From NCBI GenBank assembly GCA_013698135.1, contig JACCVM010000099.1, positions 1 through 21,742 of the forward strand: DNA of 21,742 nucleotides, written 5' to 3'. Both the position numbers and the translations under genes were made by a program. This DNA is from Euzebyaceae bacterium (GTDB lineage Bacteria; Actinomycetota; Nitriliruptoria; Euzebyales; Egibacteraceae). Positions 21,476 to 21,742 of the stretch are shown here, in pieces. The notes beneath the pieces are model-generated. The model saw nothing but the letters and a program-made list of their open reading frames with translations. It had not been told where the DNA came from and made no database searches. Each line of letters begins with the position of its first letter. Position 1 is the first letter of the stretch.

Positions 21476-21742
21476 GTACCGGCGAGCTCCAGTCGGCCCC
21501 GAGCGAGCCGCCTTCCCGGCCGCGCTCGACGGCGACCACCTCGGCGACGATCGACAGCGCGATCTCCTCGGCGCTGCGGCTGCCGATGTCCAGACCGCAG
21601 GGGCTGTGCAGCCGCGCGATGTGCGCCTCGGGAACACCGCCGTCGCGCAGGCGGCGCACCGCCTCGGGGGCGTGCCGGCGGCTGCCGAGCATGCCGACGA
21701 AGAACGCGTCGCTGGCCAACGCCACGCGCAGGACCTCGTCGA
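21468..21742 (-). CDS. XdhC/CoxI-family protein, C-terminal part
   Basis: Only about 90 C-terminal residues are in the window; the gene continues past 21742. They read DEVLRVALASDAFFVGMLGS, then RRHAPEAVRRLRDGGVPEAHIARLHSP and CGLDIGSRSAEEIALSIVAEVVAVER. This is the Rossmann-type C-terminal domain of XdhC/CoxI proteins, with GMLGSRRxxxxxxxxL and P-x-GLDIGS as signatures. These proteins help mature molybdenum hydroxylases such as xanthine or CO dehydrogenase by handling the sulphurated cofactor. The remainder and any hydroxylase genes would lie beyond the window. Its stop overlaps the otsB start by 8 bp, an unexpected functional pairing. Confidence 0.88.
   Translation of the reverse strand, partial: DEVLRVALASDAFFVGMLGSRRHAPEAVRRLRDGGVPEAHIARLHSPCGLDIGSRSAEEIALSIVAEVVAVERGREGGSLGADWSSPVHG

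Overview
The window is a GC-rich chromosomal stretch with tightly packed genes on both strands. It most likely comes from an actinobacterium (Actinomycetota). The evidence is the strong G/C preference at third codon positions, many GTG starts, promoter -10 elements of the TANNNT type placed 6-9 nt before start codons with no Shine-Dalgarno sequence (leaderless transcripts), a type-A RNase P RNA, a DDN-type nitroreductase-like protein, and a trehalose-phosphate synthase/phosphatase pair. A deep-branching actinobacterial lineage is possible, but the sequence alone does not settle this. No insertion sequence, prophage, CRISPR array or rRNA was seen.

Layout. 1-732: a small unknown gene (-) and a tandem 22-bp repeat array that runs up to the start codon of serB. 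732-3417: serB (two ACT domains plus a HAD phosphatase), an orphan gene bracketed by copies of a 27-bp repeat, and dps (-). 3563-6057: an aspartate aminotransferase gene, then a PEBP-family gene and a crotonase/enoyl-CoA isomerase gene in tandem, closed by a strong bidirectional hairpin terminator. 6116-7932: an NYN-domain nuclease-like gene (-) divergent from a stand-alone RecB-type PD-(D/E)XK nuclease gene (+), whose stop codon abuts the 3' end of rnpB (-). 7965-9345: a possible membrane microprotein (-) and a DUF3616-like protein. 9356-11235: a translationally coupled nif3 / zinc-ribbon coiled-coil operon (-). 11334-13382: a membrane GGDEF-EAL cyclic-di-GMP protein (+). 13475-15903: an MBOAT acyltransferase and a membrane-anchored SGNH esterase sharing a TGATG junction, probably an envelope or glycan O-acylation pair. 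15887-17326: an aldo/keto reductase gene (-) divergent from a DDN-family gene (+). 17421-18031: an AbrB-like / RelE-like toxin-antitoxin pair with an ATGA overlap. 18072-18145: tRNA-Val(UAC) (-). 18215-19213: a DUF3467 gene and a lipoate/biotin ligase-family gene. 19223-21475: otsA (+) and otsB (-), convergent with 3 bp between their stops; the end of an XdhC/CoxI gene overlaps the otsB start.

Most of the genes are housekeeping or metabolic: serine synthesis, transamination, trehalose synthesis, DNA protection, RNA processing and envelope modification. No clearly new multi-gene system is visible. The strongest unexplained signals are two non-coding repeat families. One is a 44-bp duplicated promoter/operator array before serB. 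The other is a 27-bp element present three times around an orphan gene, including one inverted copy. Also notable are the recurrent leaderless promoter geometry, the AbrB/RelE-type toxin-antitoxin pair with a dyad before it, and paired dyads in the dps/aminotransferase divergent region.
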